Positions 25,897-38,582 of a stretch of DNA of 55,730 bases are shown piece after piece. Each line of letters opens with the position of its first letter. Within the stretch, counting starts at the first letter, position 1. This DNA is from Gonapodya sp. JEL0774 (lineage: Eukaryota; Monoblepharomycota; Monoblepharidomycetes; Monoblepharidales; Gonapodyaceae), in assembly GCA_027604505.1 (NCBI GenBank), contig JADIIX010000138.1, positions 1 through 55,730 on the forward strand. Reading direction: 5' to 3'. The notes under the pieces are model-generated. The model saw only the letters and a list, made by a program, of their open reading frames with translations, was not told where the DNA came from and did not search any database. The position numbers and the translations under genes are program-made.

Positions 25897-28800
25897 CTAT
25901 GTCACAAGGTCTTGCATCTCCCTGATGTACCCACTCATCCTCGCCTTCAGAGGCGCCACTCTTCTCACCAAGACAGGCATCAACTCTGCCCCGAACTCCA
26001 GTTTTGCCCCTGCAGCAAGCTGATCGGCGTCAATTTCCGTGTCCATGTCACCGTGCAAGTCTTCTCCGACAGAATCACTCTCGTTACCGTGACTCTCTCG
26101 GAAATCCACTGCACTCTCATTTTGATTCGAGGCAGCGGGTGCTAAAGCCACCGAGCAACCTCGTGGTCGGCCAGCGAGACCTCCGGTTGTTGCCGTCTCC
26201 ACACCCAGATCGGCATCCCAATCGGACACCTCGCTGGACGCACCAGTAGACGCCACCCTGGCGCGCACTGTATGTACAGATGTTTCCGACATGGTGCGAG
26301 CATTAGGCGGTTGGTTCGTAGAAAGTTTGGTTCCGCTAGTGTCGAATGAGGCCTCGGCCTCGGCCTGAACGATGTTCGAATGGGAGACAACCATAGCGCG
26401 AATCTCTTCCGGCGTGGCTGCAGACACATCTTTGCCAGAGTCGGGAGGGCGGTCGGTAGAAAACGCAGTTTTGGAGGTACCAGCTGAGACAGCAGCGGTT
26501 GCGATGGTGGGACGCGGTGATGGACCGAGAGCGGGTAGTTTTGCCAAAGTCAGAGAGTCGGCTGGTTTCATTTCGAGGTCCCAATCTTCTTCCTCCTCCT
26601 CCAAGTCGTTTCCCATGATCGATTCCCTCGGACCCTGAACTTGCCCCACCATACCCGCGGATCCTCCAACTCCGTTGAGCCTCCCCTTCTCCCTCCTTGC
26701 TTCCTCAAGTATCCCTCTCACCACTTCCACTTGTCTCCTCCGTTCCGCACCACTCGTACTTTTACCGTGACCTCTCGTTCGCTCCTTTTCATGCTCCCCT
26801 TCTGCCAACTCGGCCAGGTCAATGATTGCACCGGCCTCAGTCATGTCACGTTCCAAAGCCTCCAGCAGAGCGACAGGAGCAGTGGTCGATGGAAGGCGGG
26901 CGTGGTGAGCGTGTGGGGTAACAGAGACGGCGGCGGTAGAAGAAGTGGATCGTGCGTGCCGGGGAGTGTGGGCGGTAGAGCTGGAAGGAGTGGGAGGTGT
27001 GGACGCAGGAAGAGAGGCAAAAGACTTGTGGAGGAGGAGAGCAGAGCGGTAGAGGAGTTTGAGATCTGGTGTGTCAAGTGAGCGTGGTTGAAAATAAATT
27101 AACTTCTTCATCACACTTGGTGCCGACAGAATGGATTGTCGTACCTTCAACCTGCATTGCGAACCTCCTCACCAACTCCCCCTGCTCTCTTGTTCTCTCC
27201 ATACTTTCAGCCACATTTTTGGGGATCTTTAAAGCAAATCCTCCGGTGCCTCCTTGTCCAGCAGCTGGACTGGTAGTATCCCCCCCGACACAACCATCAG
27301 CCTCGCGTGCCTCGGCCGATACAGGAGAACGCGGGGTCGTGGGCGAAAACCAGTCGTCCCAACTTTCTGACGGACGGAACGGGTCTCGATCTCGGCCACG
27401 TGCAGCAGACGTTGGAGGATTAGGAGAAGCAGGCGAGCGGCCGCGAATAGGTGGTGCTGAGTGACTGGTTCGTGAGATGCGAGGTGATCGGCTACTGAGG
27501 ATCGAGTTGGGAGACGAAGCGCCAACAATGATTGGGAGTGCAGGAACGCGAGTGAAAGGTGATACGATTTCCGGCTGCCCGGCTGGAGTAAATCCTTCTT
27601 TTGTATCGCTAGGAGGATTTGAAGTCAGCGGGGGGTGGTTTGCAGATGGTGATGCTGGTGTTGGTGGGAACGTGGGAGAAGCAGGAGCATCGAGGGCTGG
27701 TCCGGGGGATCCCTCCGGTGGACAAGCACCCCTCTCTAAGGCAGCTGCATGACTCGTCTGAGGCATGCCCCCGCCAGCACCAGCGTCACCGCTGTAATTT
27801 CCCAAAGCTCCATGATTATCACCTTGTGACACCACACGTTCGATTCGCTCAATCCTGGCGTCGGCGCCCAGATCATTCAGTGAAGGCTCAGATATCTGAG
27901 CGATATCTTGTGGTTGCGAATGTTCCAGCGGAGGGGCACTATCCGGTGGTGACGGCGCATGGAACACTGGCGGAGGACGAGGCGGCCGGATAGTGCGGGG
28001 TGGGGAAACCGACCGAATGTGCGCCTGCGGGGATTGCTTACGCACCCCGTCTTTCATTCTGGCGATTGAAGGCGACACGCTAGGGGATCCAGCCCCACTA
28101 TCATTATTTGGTTGCGCACTGATCCCGGAGGGGTTTGAAGTGGAAGTCGACCCGGAGCCAGCACCTGAGCCGATGCTCAAGCTGCCCCACTTCTTTCCCT
28201 TGCCTATTGCTAGATCCGTTACCGGTGCGAACCAACTATGTCTCCTCGTGCGGTCTGCTTGAGCTTGGGGAGTGCCAGATGTTCCACTCGCGGAGGTTGA
28301 GCTTGAAGGGGGCACTCCTTCCGTAGAGCCATGCCCCTGACTAAATCGATTCGGTAAAGGTGGTAGAAATCGCTGCGAGGCGTAGCGGTCAGCCGTCCGG
28401 TGAGGTGGTAGGGAAGGCGACGGGAAGAGTGATTCGTCGGATGCCGTGGCAGTGGCAGTGCGTCGGTAGAGAGGAGGACGGTTCGCAGGAGAGGCGGAAG
28501 AAGAGGAGACTGGGAGCATGTCGACAGAACGCGCAGGAGGGAGTTGTCGGTAAGATTTTTCGGGGTAAGGGTCAGAGATCCGGTTTTGGGTTGCGGAGAG
28601 AGTGGTCCCAGGTGAGCGCAAACTGCTGGATGGAGTGGACACATGCTCTTCCGATATGGTGAGTTGGAGGGCGGTGGTGCCACAGAACAACAAGAAGTTG
28701 TTGCGAGAAGGATGGGTCACGTTCACGGCGAGGGAAGAAGCTCATCACTGTCCATACGACCAGCTCTTACCTCCAATCTTAGCTACAGCTTCAGCTCCTC

Positions 28801-29106
28801 GTCCGTCTGATTGAGGAAACCACGAGGAAGCGCGTCCAACAAACATGGACTAAGTGAAGAGGAGGGGTGTATTGGAAATGAACAGGCGAGCAAGAGCACA
28901 AACACACCAGCGCCGTGGATACAATATAATGTTGTTGCTGAGATAGACTTGAGAACGCGGTTCTAAATGCATGGACTCACCCAACGGGACCTCCGTCGCT
29001 GACCCGCAGCCGCCGACCCTGGAGTTCCAGGCCCTTCCGTGCTTCCATCCACGCTTTCACGACTTGAGTTTTGATTACGAGAGGTTCTTCGTCCGGTATC
29101 TGCCAT
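25897..29106 (-). CDS. Ser/Pro-rich protein of unknown function
   Basis: Not recognised. Proposed start MADTGRRTSRNQNSS at 29106, with a first exon ending RRRSRW at a GTGAGT donor near 28982. A second exon of about 75 nt (MFVGRASSWFPQSDGRG, about 28850-28770) follows. A long third exon (about 28680 to 27140) is full of Pro/Ser, with a helical end SMERTREQGELVRRFAMQVEG. The last long exon (about 27070-25897) opens with TPDLKLLYRSALLLHKSFASL. It has an acidic patch (DLEEEEEDWDLE, about 26600) and ends GAELMPVLVRRVAPLKARMSGYIREMQDLVT. The short helical segments flanking the intron near 27100 are the only folded-looking part. The overall look is of a disordered scaffold or regulator, but no function can be named. 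Exon borders are approximate. Confidence 0.55.
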
Positions 29107-29787
29107 TTCTTGCTGTCGCTCAGACGGAAGAGTAGTTTTGGCAGGAGTCTTTCGCGCGACAGAAAACAATATGAGCACAACCCCACAGTCTCCTGCGCGT
29201 ATGCAATTATTGAGCGAGGAGAGTATCTTGTTGCTCAGATTAAATCACCGGACCTTCGCCAGTAATCTTTCTGGGGTTAAGCGTGATGAGTGCTGGTGCT
29301 CCCCTTCTTCACCAGAGTGCCAAACTACCGCTATTACTTCACGTTTACCGAAATTCACAGCGCAACCAACAAACAACATATTTTCTTTGCTCAGTTGAAC
29401 AAATCAAGTATCGTGCCTTGTACAGCTCCTCGTCCGAAATGTTGCACGAAAGACCTGACTCACCAAGATGTGCAACCGGCATAGAATTTGATAGTCACGT
29501 TCGTCGTGAGCTGCAATATGGTGAGAAATAAGGAGTGCCGAAGAGAGGAAGACCAGGAACAAGGATATGTAGTTGATCTCGCTTGATCAACGTGCAAAAC
29601 AGCTTCGTTGAGCTCAACTTATAAATACATATGTGAGCGTGCATATATGCTCATCTCATTCACTGCCAGCATGATATGGGATGGTTCTGTGGGAACTGCC
29701 TGCTGGCGAAGCGGCACCTGCGGCCTTGTCCGTCGGGTGCCAATGGAAATCTCACTCCGCGAAACATAGGAGGAACCCAGAAAAAAC
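29107..29787. other. 680-bp spacer between divergent genes
   Basis: Upstream regions of the Ser/Pro-rich gene (minus) and the membrane-protein gene (plus). A plus-strand ATG at 29171 opens a 75-codon frame, but I could not find a splice giving a convincing protein. Confidence 0.35.
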
Positions 29788-30411
29788 ATGTCCGACCTCG
29801 CTCCTCCATCGTGGATTCGTGTTTGGTTTAGCATCGCCACTCCTTTGGCAGTCTGGGACACGTTGTTCCTGCTGCTCCGCCCTTACACATATTCCGGTCA
29901 TTTTCTCGGAGATACCCTGTATGAGCCGTACAACTCCATCTACACCGTGATGGACAAGTCTTACAGGCGGTCCGTGTACGAAGCTGGTGGTGCAGCCAAC
30001 GGATTCGTCACCTCCGTTGCTCTTTCCCAATGGTTAACCGATATTCCACTTCAACTGCTTGCTCTGCGCATGTGGAGATCATCCAATCCAGCCGTGGTAG
30101 CTAGAGGAAGTTTACTGGCGCTCATCTCTCAGATGGGCTGCTTTGTTCGGACCGGACTCTTTCTCGGCCTAGAATTGTTTGGAGATTTTGAGAACACGAA
30201 ACACGGGAAGACGTGGATGAAGCTGACATACTTCACGTTCAATGGCGAGTCGTAGTATATTGAGTTCGAGTGCTTACACTAGGCGTTGATTCTCATCAGA
30301 ACTCTTGTTTTCTTCGTCACAGGTGCATGGTTGCTTGCGTCGCTAGCTGTCGTGTTGCACTTCTATCCGCGAATCGATGCGTATTTGGCAAGAAAACCCA
30401 CCTCCAAATGA
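29788..30411 (+). CDS. Small multi-pass membrane protein, unknown family
   Basis: Exons 29788-30244 and 30323-30411 give 181 residues. There are about four hydrophobic segments: near residues 10-33 (with WDTLFLLLRP at the end), about 72-90, about 105-125 and about 155-172. The C-terminus is short and basic (ARKPTSK). The intron begins GCGAGT, not GT: joining AAT-G to GT-GCA is the only junction that carries the frame into the last membrane segment (NGAWLLASLAVVLHF), and the nearby GT sites shift the frame. The segment order recalls EXPERA/emopamil-binding-type bundles, but no diagnostic residues were identified, so I assign no function. Confidence 0.7.
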
Positions 30412-30571
30412 GAGTATGAGCTAATTGCTGTGAGGAAGTGTCTCACATTCTCCCCATAATTATATTATTGAACACTGGACGTAACTATACAAACTCCAAT
30501 TCGTGCAAATTCCGGCACTCTCACTGTACAGTCCAATAACGAGAATCTCTGTCAATGAAACACACTCATGC

Positions 30572-32708
30572 TCAAGGCAGGAAGTAGAAAGCGATCGCCA
30601 CTACAAGATATGCCCCGAGCAACAACACTCCCTCCAACCAATTGGACTTCCCATCAGTAATGAGAGCGTTGACTGCCGTTGCATGCGAGTGCAAGCCGTG
30701 TCAATCTCCAATCGGTGGTACTGAGTACAACGGACTTACCGATGAAGACGGAGACAAAAGAGACGGCGACTTCAAACACGGTAAAGTCCAAATTTAAAGG
30801 TATCTGTGCGACGTACAAGAAATCTTTAGCATCAAAATACGTAGTTACGCTACTGTGGGCCGGTCACACTTACGTTGATGCACCACGCTATGAGAACAAG
30901 TAGTGGCGCGACAAACAGAGCAATTTGTAGCGAAGATCCAATAGCCACTCCGATCGCCAAGTCCATTTTGTCCTACGTATTTCAAAGGATTGCATAAGAA
31001 ACTTCCACCGTTCAACTGAGTACCCAGACTTACCTTCATTGCAACTGTCACAGCGGTCAGGTGTTCCGCGGCGTTACCCACGATCTACGAATTCAACGGC
31101 AGCACACATTAACGAATCCCGTGAGATGCAGCCAGCAGCCTTTGTGAATCATCAGACACTCACAGGCAACAGCACCAGGCCGATAAAACTCTCGGTCAAT
31201 CCCCACTGCTTGCTGAGACCTTCAATCGATCCCACAAGTGCCTCAGCACACAGTGCAACAAAAACAGTGCTTATGAGAAGCTGAAGAGAATATAGACGTG
31301 GGTTATCACAATGCTGATGATGCGCTCAATCGTAGGAACATCAACCCACCAAGACAACGGAGACTGGCATAGTAAGCTGATTGTGCTCCTCGTCTTCACC
31401 TGCATCGGCCTCTGCAACGCTCATAAAAACATCGGAGTGGGTTTTGAGTTGGAACCACAGGTAACAGCCATATATGACTAATAGGACGATCGAAGCCCCC
31501 CGAGACATGTTCAAAACTTTGCTATCTGCATCGTCATTGCTTTCTGCTTTCAGTTGATAGAAGAAAGCGGCCTTAATGTATTTAGAAAGAAGTATTGGTC
31601 AGTGGGAAGAAGTTCATAGCCGTCCTCTTCCTCCCCAATAATCACAGGAAGCAAGAAAACCAGGCTTGTTACAGTGAGAAGACTTGCGCTAGTGGAGGCG
31701 ATTTCCTTGTTAAATTTTTGTTCGTGGTATTTCCTGCCACCGAAGAAGAAGCAAAATCCCATCACGAGCAACAGATTGGACAAAATGGAGCCTATAATGG
31801 ACGCTTGAACCACACGCAGAAGGCTGTCCTTGACGGCAAGAATGCCAATAATCTGAAGGAGGCAGCAGTGACTCTCATTGTGTCCACGCGACCTTCGAGT
31901 TTCTCACGATCAACACACCAGTTCCACCGCATTCCCGAAACTCGCGTTGAGGAGGCCACCGATGGTCTGATTGGTGCGGAGTGCCAGCTCCTCAGTAGCG
32001 AATCCGAGAAGTTTCGCCAGTGGGACAATGGCAGCGAAGTTGACAAAGAACACTGCGATGTCACTGACTCCGATGTATTTGAAGGCGATGCCGAGGGGTA
32101 CTTAAGAACACGATGTACCAAAAGGTATTCAATAGAAATGAACAGTGCAGACCCCTCAAGTTTTTGATGCGATAACAAGCTGTCATAGGAGAAACATACC
32201 GCAAATAAGCAGCACGTTCACTTACAGGGCACGAGAGAATCAGCCCCGCATCATGAGACAAATAAAAATACTCTCTCAACACTTACACCAGCTAGAAAAC
32301 GCAATCTTCCTGAAACTCGAGGCATGTGTTGGTTCCTGAATTGGATGTTGGGAAGAGTGGTTGGCTGTCTGTCTGACTTCCCAGTAATCGCGACAGATAC
32401 TGCTCAAGGGTCCTCCAGTCGAACAGTCCATGCCCACGTGACGTGCCGACACGAGAATGGGCGGGAGATTCACCGAGTTGAGTGGGTCGAGGCAGCTCCA
32501 GCCATCCTCGATTCCGGGATCAAATCACCCCCCTCCTGATCCCCGATCACATGCAACTAACGGTATGAGGAGCTTTCTTCTCGGGTACTGGTGGAGATGT
32601 GTCCCCTTTATCGTTTCCGGCGGGATCGATAACTAGAACGCGAGTTTCGATGGCGGCAGGAGAGACACGATCTTCCGCGAGTGTGGTGGTAACGGAGAGC
32701 GTGGACAT
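30572..32708 (-). CDS. Vacuolar Ca2+/H+ antiporter (CAX/VCX1 family)
   Basis: Cation/proton exchanger that loads Ca2+ into the vacuole. It opens [14 protein letters not shown] with a polar cytosolic tail, then SSWLNVLLIC and [11 protein letters not shown] (across introns) and [23 protein letters not shown]. The two CAX ion-selectivity repeats follow: [10 protein letters not shown] (c-1, about 31950-31930) and [10 protein letters not shown] (c-2, about 31080). Between them are [16 protein letters not shown] and YHEQKFN, both strongly CAX-like. The last exon reads [11 protein letters not shown], ending YFLP with the stop at 30572-30574. All motifs are in family order, so I call it intact. There are at least ten exons, so individual borders are approximate; the start at 32708 is the Met of the polar tail, with another ATG 18 codons upstream. 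It ends 160 bp from the stop of the convergent membrane-protein gene. Confidence 0.88.
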
Positions 32709-32967
32709 GACAATAGAACAATGTAGAGGGTAAGCCGGGCAACTTGATGGTGACTTCCCCACAAATTCGAAATGAAAACGGTGAGGCGGGGTCCCTCCGC
32801 TGCCTCAGCAGGACCTTCCCGGAACGGAAATCGAAGCATAAAAAGCCAAGCAAAGGGTCCCACCATGCAAACTTTCCAACATAAAAATGAAGACCTCAAT
32901 GCTTTTCCAAAAAATGATAGTTGTTCTGTTCACGCAATTCCTATGTACAATACGTCTGCACTCATTC

Positions 32968-33807
32968 TCACTCCAGCGCCATGTACCAGTCGGACTTCAC
33001 CACCTTCTCTGTTGTCGGGTCAATCTAAGTGAGTCGCAACGTTGAATGAGTGAGGAACAAGTCCGATGTGATCGGGCGCCGATAAATTCACTTCGGCTAA
33101 ACCCGGGTTCCAAGCTCACCTCGAACCAAAGATAGTCATGCTTCGCCCTCCACTCGTAAATCATGTAGAAATGCGCACCTGATGCACTCCCGAAAGCTCC
33201 GGGTCCTGGTCCAGCGGAACCGTGCATGACAGGTCCGGGCATGGTCGGAACCGCAGCACCAGTGCCAGAGATATGAATACCAGGTAAAGTGGGTGTCACA
33301 TCGTCTGGCTTGCCCATAGCCTGCGTGATGAGTGACGCGGCAGTTCCAGGTGTACCTGAGAGGAGTTGCGAATCGAAGATGTTGTATGCGAGAGCGCGAA
33401 TCCGTGTTCCAGCCTCACGTACCAAGCATGGAATGAAGTTTCTTCATGGTCTCATGCTTCTTGCCTTGAAATCCGTCAACTGAGGTGGCATTCCGAAGAA
33501 AAAGATGTGAAATACGTGATTTGGAGTAGAACCCGTCCAATCCAAAAAGAACAACAGAGGCCGATTTGCTACCCATTCATGTAAACAACTTTCAATGATA
33601 TTGGCGTTTCGAGGCAGTCCATGGTGTCTGATGCCACTCTTACGTCATCTCTCGGCGCTCCACGTTCGGATCCCACGAACTACTGCCCTTCCACCGGTAC
33701 TCACCATCTGCATTGAACTCTCCACCCTTCCAGTGTCCATGAACGGTTCGAAGTGTGGAAAATTCCTGGCCAAGTGCCTGGAGCTCTTGAGTGTTGATGC
33801 TAGCCAT
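32968..33807 (-). CDS. Small conserved-looking protein of unknown function (150 aa)
   Basis: Exons 33807-33705, 33479-33423, 33355-33120 and 33024-32968 sum to 151 codons. It opens MASINTQELQALGQEFSTL and has a Gly/Pro/Ala-rich middle (about residues 75-110). A compact aromatic end follows: FYMIYEWRAKHDYLWFE, then across an intron IDPTTEKVVKSDWYMALE. The aromatic-rich C-terminal block looks like a folded domain under selection. No signal peptide or membrane segment. I do not recognise the family. It is in tandem with the antiporter gene downstream on the same strand (259 bp between). Confidence 0.65.
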
Positions 33808-34041
33808 TGGACTAAAACAGGGTGACGGAAGCAAGCATTTAGCACCGCAAATGAGGAGTATAGAGAGGGCCAAGGTGGATTGCGTAAGGTAGATTGCGTT
33901 AGCTAGATGTTTCGTGCAAAGCACCTTCTGTCCCCACCTCCGAGCTCAGGTACGGTTTCTTACAGAAGAGCCCAGAGTCTCTTGAGTAGAAAGGATGGCG
34001 CGACACACCCACAGTTTCTACGATCTGTTATTTGTCGTAAC

Positions 34042-34221
34042 TCACAAGTTTTGCTGGGACTCGGGTCTCGTAGACTTGAGCGAAAAAGTGTTGGAAACGT
34101 CTCGGAGACTGTCGCGTTTCGAGAGGGTCAGGGCGAGAGCGATGACGCCGATGAGAGCAAGGGCGGTGAAAAGGTTGCGGCGAGATGAAGTTGTAGCAGA
34201 CTGTGCGGCCTTTCCGGGCAT
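34042..34221 (-). CDS. Possible small single-pass membrane protein
   Basis: An open frame from 34221 gives about 59 residues: a short polar start (MPGKAAQSATTSSRRN), one hydrophobic segment (LFTALALIGVIALALTL) and a polar tail. A GTGAGT-like donor lies just before the stop, so further exons are possible. The hydrophobic segment with flanking basic residues is the only support. No homologue recognised. Confidence 0.35.
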   Translation of the reverse strand: MPGKAAQSATTSSRRNLFTALALIGVIALALTLSKRDSLRDVSNTFSLKSTRPESQQNL

Positions 34222-34251
34222 TCTGTGTAACGGCAGATGTGTGGGCTGCAC

Positions 34252-34628
34252 GTGACCAAAGCTTGAGATGAACGGTTACGCAGTCATAATTATCTGAGCC
34301 ATATTGTATATGTATAATTCTTCTTCCTAGTTATCGAAACAAGTGCCAGACTTATCGGCGCGACTTGAACAAATTTGGTGAATTGAAATAGAACCCCATA
34401 GCACAATGCTGGGAACTTCGGTCGGGAAAAACGGAGACTGATTGCAAACACGACACGAGCCTGGCAACATACGATAATCACCCTCTACGCGCGCTTGTGT
34501 CTTGGTTTGCCAAAGCTCGCAACCACTTTTACGACCGCCACCGTGGGGAGTACGAACTCCTCTCACTTAAAGGGTCAACTCCAAGAACTTCGGATCACAT
34601 CGAAGTTTTCGCGGAATCGGCACCACCG
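34252..34628. other. Upstream region of phosphate transporter gene
   Basis: No gene recognised. No clear Pho4-type CACGTG site was seen. Confidence 0.35.
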
Positions 34629-37600
34629 ATGAAGTAGTGAGTGTGATGTGGCGGAGCGTGTTGCTAGAGGCTGTGTTCTGCGACACTGGCGACGGTTTGG
34701 GGTCAAAGGCACCTTCTCGACAATGACTTGATGGCCAAGTCGGCCGGGTATCGCACCCCGCTTTTCAGCTGGATTGCCCGTCTTCTTGTTGTGGCGTTAA
34801 TTGGCGCTGTTTCTACGGATAGCACCCATTCGCTTCAACTGAACGCAGTACCGGAATGGCGCGAGTTCTATCTGGATTATGAGAAACTCAAGAAACTCAT
34901 CTACAGACTTGAAAAAGGTTGGTCATCACTTGAACCCATGTGAAGGTGGAATCCTCTGTTCGCACCTTCGTATCCCATCGAAACGGGGTTCTTCCAACTG
35001 AATTCCACACCTGGGGTTCAAAGCATGCAGCAACCTAAGAATTACTTTTAACTCCGGCCCACACTAATCTAGGAATTCCGTCGGGCGATTTTCCTCAACT
35101 GAACGAATTGTCGTCCTCATCGGAGCCTCCAGTTCCAATACTCGATGAACGATTTCCAGCGAACGCCCCTTCTCCTCATACTTCCATTCCCGTTGGCACT
35201 AGTCAATTCTTTGATGGCTCTAAAGGTGCAGAAGCAGACGCTATCTTCGTTCATGGACTCGACAAGGAGCTCGATAGGGTTGTCCACTTTTACATTAAGC
35301 AAGAAGGAGTTCTCATCACTGATTTGGAGCAACTTTTATTTGAATTCAGCAAAGTTGATGATCGACCAACACTGGCAGACCTCCGGAGGCGGCGTAGCGT
35401 CGTGTCCAGGACTCATTCACATGCTCTTCACACGTCCCCGGACTCTCTTGCCGCTGTGAGTCCAACGGAACATTTGCAAGAATCTATGTCTCTACACCCT
35501 AGTGCGTCCACAGGAGGTGTTTTACAAGACTCAATGGCATCATCGACTGTCCTGAATGGTGAAGTGCTTACAGCGTCGACAAAGACGAGCCCCGTCACTC
35601 AGGCAAAATCTCCAGTGTCCTGGAGCGGAGAAACTCGGGGTGGTCTCACTCGAAGCACCACCATGCCCTCACAAGTCAAACCTTTGACTTCGAAGCAGCC
35701 CCCTTTCCCTTCAACTCGTCGCGAAAGCCGTCGAAGTCTTGACTCTGAGGACTCGGACGATCTTGAGCATGAGTTTGCAGAATTGTCTGATGAATTATAC
35801 GATGCCGGAGAGGGCGAGACAAGCTCATTACTTCCCCCAGCTGAGCCTCGGAGAGCGTCATGGGCCCCAGCGTCGCGCACAAAATCGTTAGGAGATATTT
35901 CCCCCGGCCGTACACGACTGGGGCGACGACAGCGCATGAGTTCGTCTGGGAACATCAAAGTGGACTTGTACGAGAAAGACATTAAGGGGAAAGGGGGCTT
36001 GGTACAACGCATGGTCAATCTGTTTGTTCTGCTGTCCGAATTCGAGTGAGTTCTCGCGATTTCGTACAATAGTAGAGCGTACACTTTTGGATGAAACACG
36101 TGAAGCATCGCGTTTCCAGGGAATACGCGGAGATGAACAAAACGGGCTTTACCAAGATACTCAAGAAATACGACAAGGTCAACAAGCGGACTCTGAAGCC
36201 GATTTATCTGTCCGAGAAGATTAACACGTCCTATCCGTGGCTTCCTTCCTCTGTCGATCGTCTGACGTCTGCCTTAGAAAGGCTTTCACAAGCATACGCT
36301 GCAATTGAGCTTGGAGGCGAAGAACATGCGGTGCGGGCGCAGGCATTGCTCCGTGAAAATCTCCGGGAGCGCCTTGTGTGGGAACGGAACACCATCTGGA
36401 GGGACATGATCGAGCAAGAGCGAAAGGCTGCTGCAGTGAAAGTGTCCAAGCGCAAGGTCAAAGAAACAGAGGCAGACGCACTGGGCATCAGCACCGGTGC
36501 TGTGCGGCTCCGGCTCTGCGGGATTTCGCTTTGTGAGGTTTCTCTTCCAACCCTCAATTGGGCTCCGGTGTTGGTTCTGGTTTCGACGGTAGTCTTGGCT
36601 TTGCTTGTGGGTGGATGGCTATCTGTTGTCGACGGTGTGGAGGCCAACAATTGCTTGGGGCTAGTCATTTTTGCGAGCGTTTTGTGGGCGACAGAGGTGC
36701 GTTGTTGGGAAACCGCAATACGCATTGGAAAGTGCTGGTGTAAGCGAATGTGATTGACGAAACCGATCATGTCACTGCCAGGCGATCCCCCTCTTTGTTA
36801 CTGCCTTGCTCGTTCCAGCACTCGTCGTAATGCTTGGCGTCCTCCGGGTCTTCATTCCGGATCCTCACACCACGCTTGATTATCCCGGCGACGACCGTGT
36901 GCATTTGCTCACAACACGTTCATCGATCCAACAGCGCTATCTCAGTACTTCCTTCAACGGAACATTGCCGTCCGGTACTTGGTACCGTCTCCCAGCTGAT
37001 CAATCGTCCAAGAAAGTGTTCAGCGACATGTTCTCCCCCACCATAATGTTGTTGCTTGGTGGCTTTGCGCTAGCCGCAGCTCTTTCCAAGCATGGTCTCG
37101 CCAAAATGCTAGCTTCTTGGGTTTTGAGGAAGGCTGGCACCAGGCCGAGCAGAGTTGTTTTGGCGGTGATGATTGTTTCAGGTTTTCTGAGTATGTGGAT
37201 CAGCAACGTGGCCGCACCTGTTTTGTGCTTCGGCTTGATTCAAGTGAGCTCTTCGGACTTAAATATTCGATAGCTCTTGATTCTCAATCAATCGGGCTTG
37301 TTAGCCTATTCTGCGGACTCTCCCTTCCAAGAGTGCATATGCCAAGGCTCTTATTGTCGGAATTGCGCTGGCTGGTAATGTCGGTGGCATGTCCACACCT
37401 ATTTCCTCCCCTCAAAACATTGTGGCGATTGCTAACATGCGACCAGCACCGACGTGGCCGGAATGGCTGATGGTTTCCTTGCCCGTTTGCATGGTCGCCA
37501 CCATTCTGATATGGTTCTATATTCGACTCCTCTTCCGTCCTGATGAAGCAGGCCGTAATTTCGCTGCACCGCCAGAGATATACCACAAGCAAGCTGAGCA

Positions 37601-38243
37601 CCTTGATGGGACCCAGTGGTTTGTGGCGATCGTGACACTTGGAACGATCGCACTCTGGTGTGCGGAGTCGCAATTGGAGCACATCTTTGGGGACATGGGT
37701 GTAATCGCTATATTCCCCCTAGTTCTATTTTTTGGAACAGGCGTGCTCACTAAGGAAGATTTTAACAATTTCTTGTGGACAGTTATCATACTGGCCATGG
37801 GTGGGATCGCGCTAGGCAAAAGCGTGGACTCTTCGGGACTCCTGACGCAGATAACAGCGATTGTGGCCCCGAAGCTGGCCCATTTCGACCCTTGGACGTG
37901 CACAGTGATCTTCTCTGTCATTGTCCTTGTTACCACAACGTTCATATCTCACACCGTTGGCGCTCTGATTATTTTACCAGTCGTTGCAGAAATGGGAGCC
38001 TCTCTGCCCGATCCACATCCCCGTCTCATGGTAATGTCTATGGCCATGGTGTGCTCCGCCGCGATGGGATTGCCAGTCTCGAGTTTCCCCAACATGAATG
38101 CAGTATCTCTGGAAGATGGGTTTGGGGTGCCGTGGGTGGATGTAAAGGACTTTTTGATCGCGGGACTGCCTTCCAGTGTTATTGCGTGGAGTTCGGTGAT
38201 GACACTTGGTTATGCTGTTCAATATTGGGGTTTGCACTACTGA
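34629..38243 (+). CDS. SPX-domain low-affinity phosphate transporter (PHO87/90/91 type)
   Basis: N-terminal SPX domain (inositol pyrophosphate sensor) fused to an SLC13/DASS anion transporter. Exons 34629-34636, 34823-34917, 35073-36045, 36120-36696, 36782-37243 and 37305-38243 sum to 1018 codons (1017 residues). The first coding exon is only 8 nt (ATG AAG TA) and completes Met-Lys-Tyr before THSLQLNAVPEWREFYLDY; this matches the usual SPX opening MKFSHSL, so I prefer it over the in-frame ATG at 34731. SPX helices continue with LKKLIYRLEK, FYIKQEGVL and TGFTKILKKYDKVNKRTLK, interrupted by a Ser-rich linker. The transporter part has about twelve hydrophobic segments, with SNVAAPVL, GGMSTPISSPQN and SSFPNMNA as DASS substrate-site motifs. 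Vacuolar (Pho91) versus plasma-membrane (Pho87/90) location cannot be decided here. Confidence 0.9.
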
Positions 38244-38582
38244 ACGATGCATAATATGGTGCGGAAAGGGACATCACTGTGAGCCCATAAGAGGCTTCCA
38301 CTCGATAATATTATCATATTTGCAACTTGAAGTCCGGCTTGTATTGAGGCCCATTTTCGAGTAAAATTTGTTGGGGTGATGTTTGGTGATGGGAACCAAC
38401 CTTTTGGTCGTTGTGCTGCTGTGCAATCCGTCGGCATAGACGCACCCGTGACGGTACGCCGCGTATGTCTCACTCCATGTCTGGCCCGGCCTCGCCCCCA
38501 ACGCTGCTGCAACTTCTTCCAGGCGAAGTCTTGCTGCTGTATTCAGACCGTGCGCAGGTGCTTTTGTGATTGAAGAAAGGAA
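38244..38582. other. 339-bp spacer, no firm gene
   Basis: A 104-codon minus-strand frame (38588-38274) covers this stretch but has no motif and runs into the myotubularin start; not called. Confidence 0.35.

Noticed and set aside
29171-29531. Possible small plus gene upstream of the membrane-protein gene
   Set aside because: The frames look protein-like in pieces, but no GT-AG or GC-AG splice joins them in phase.
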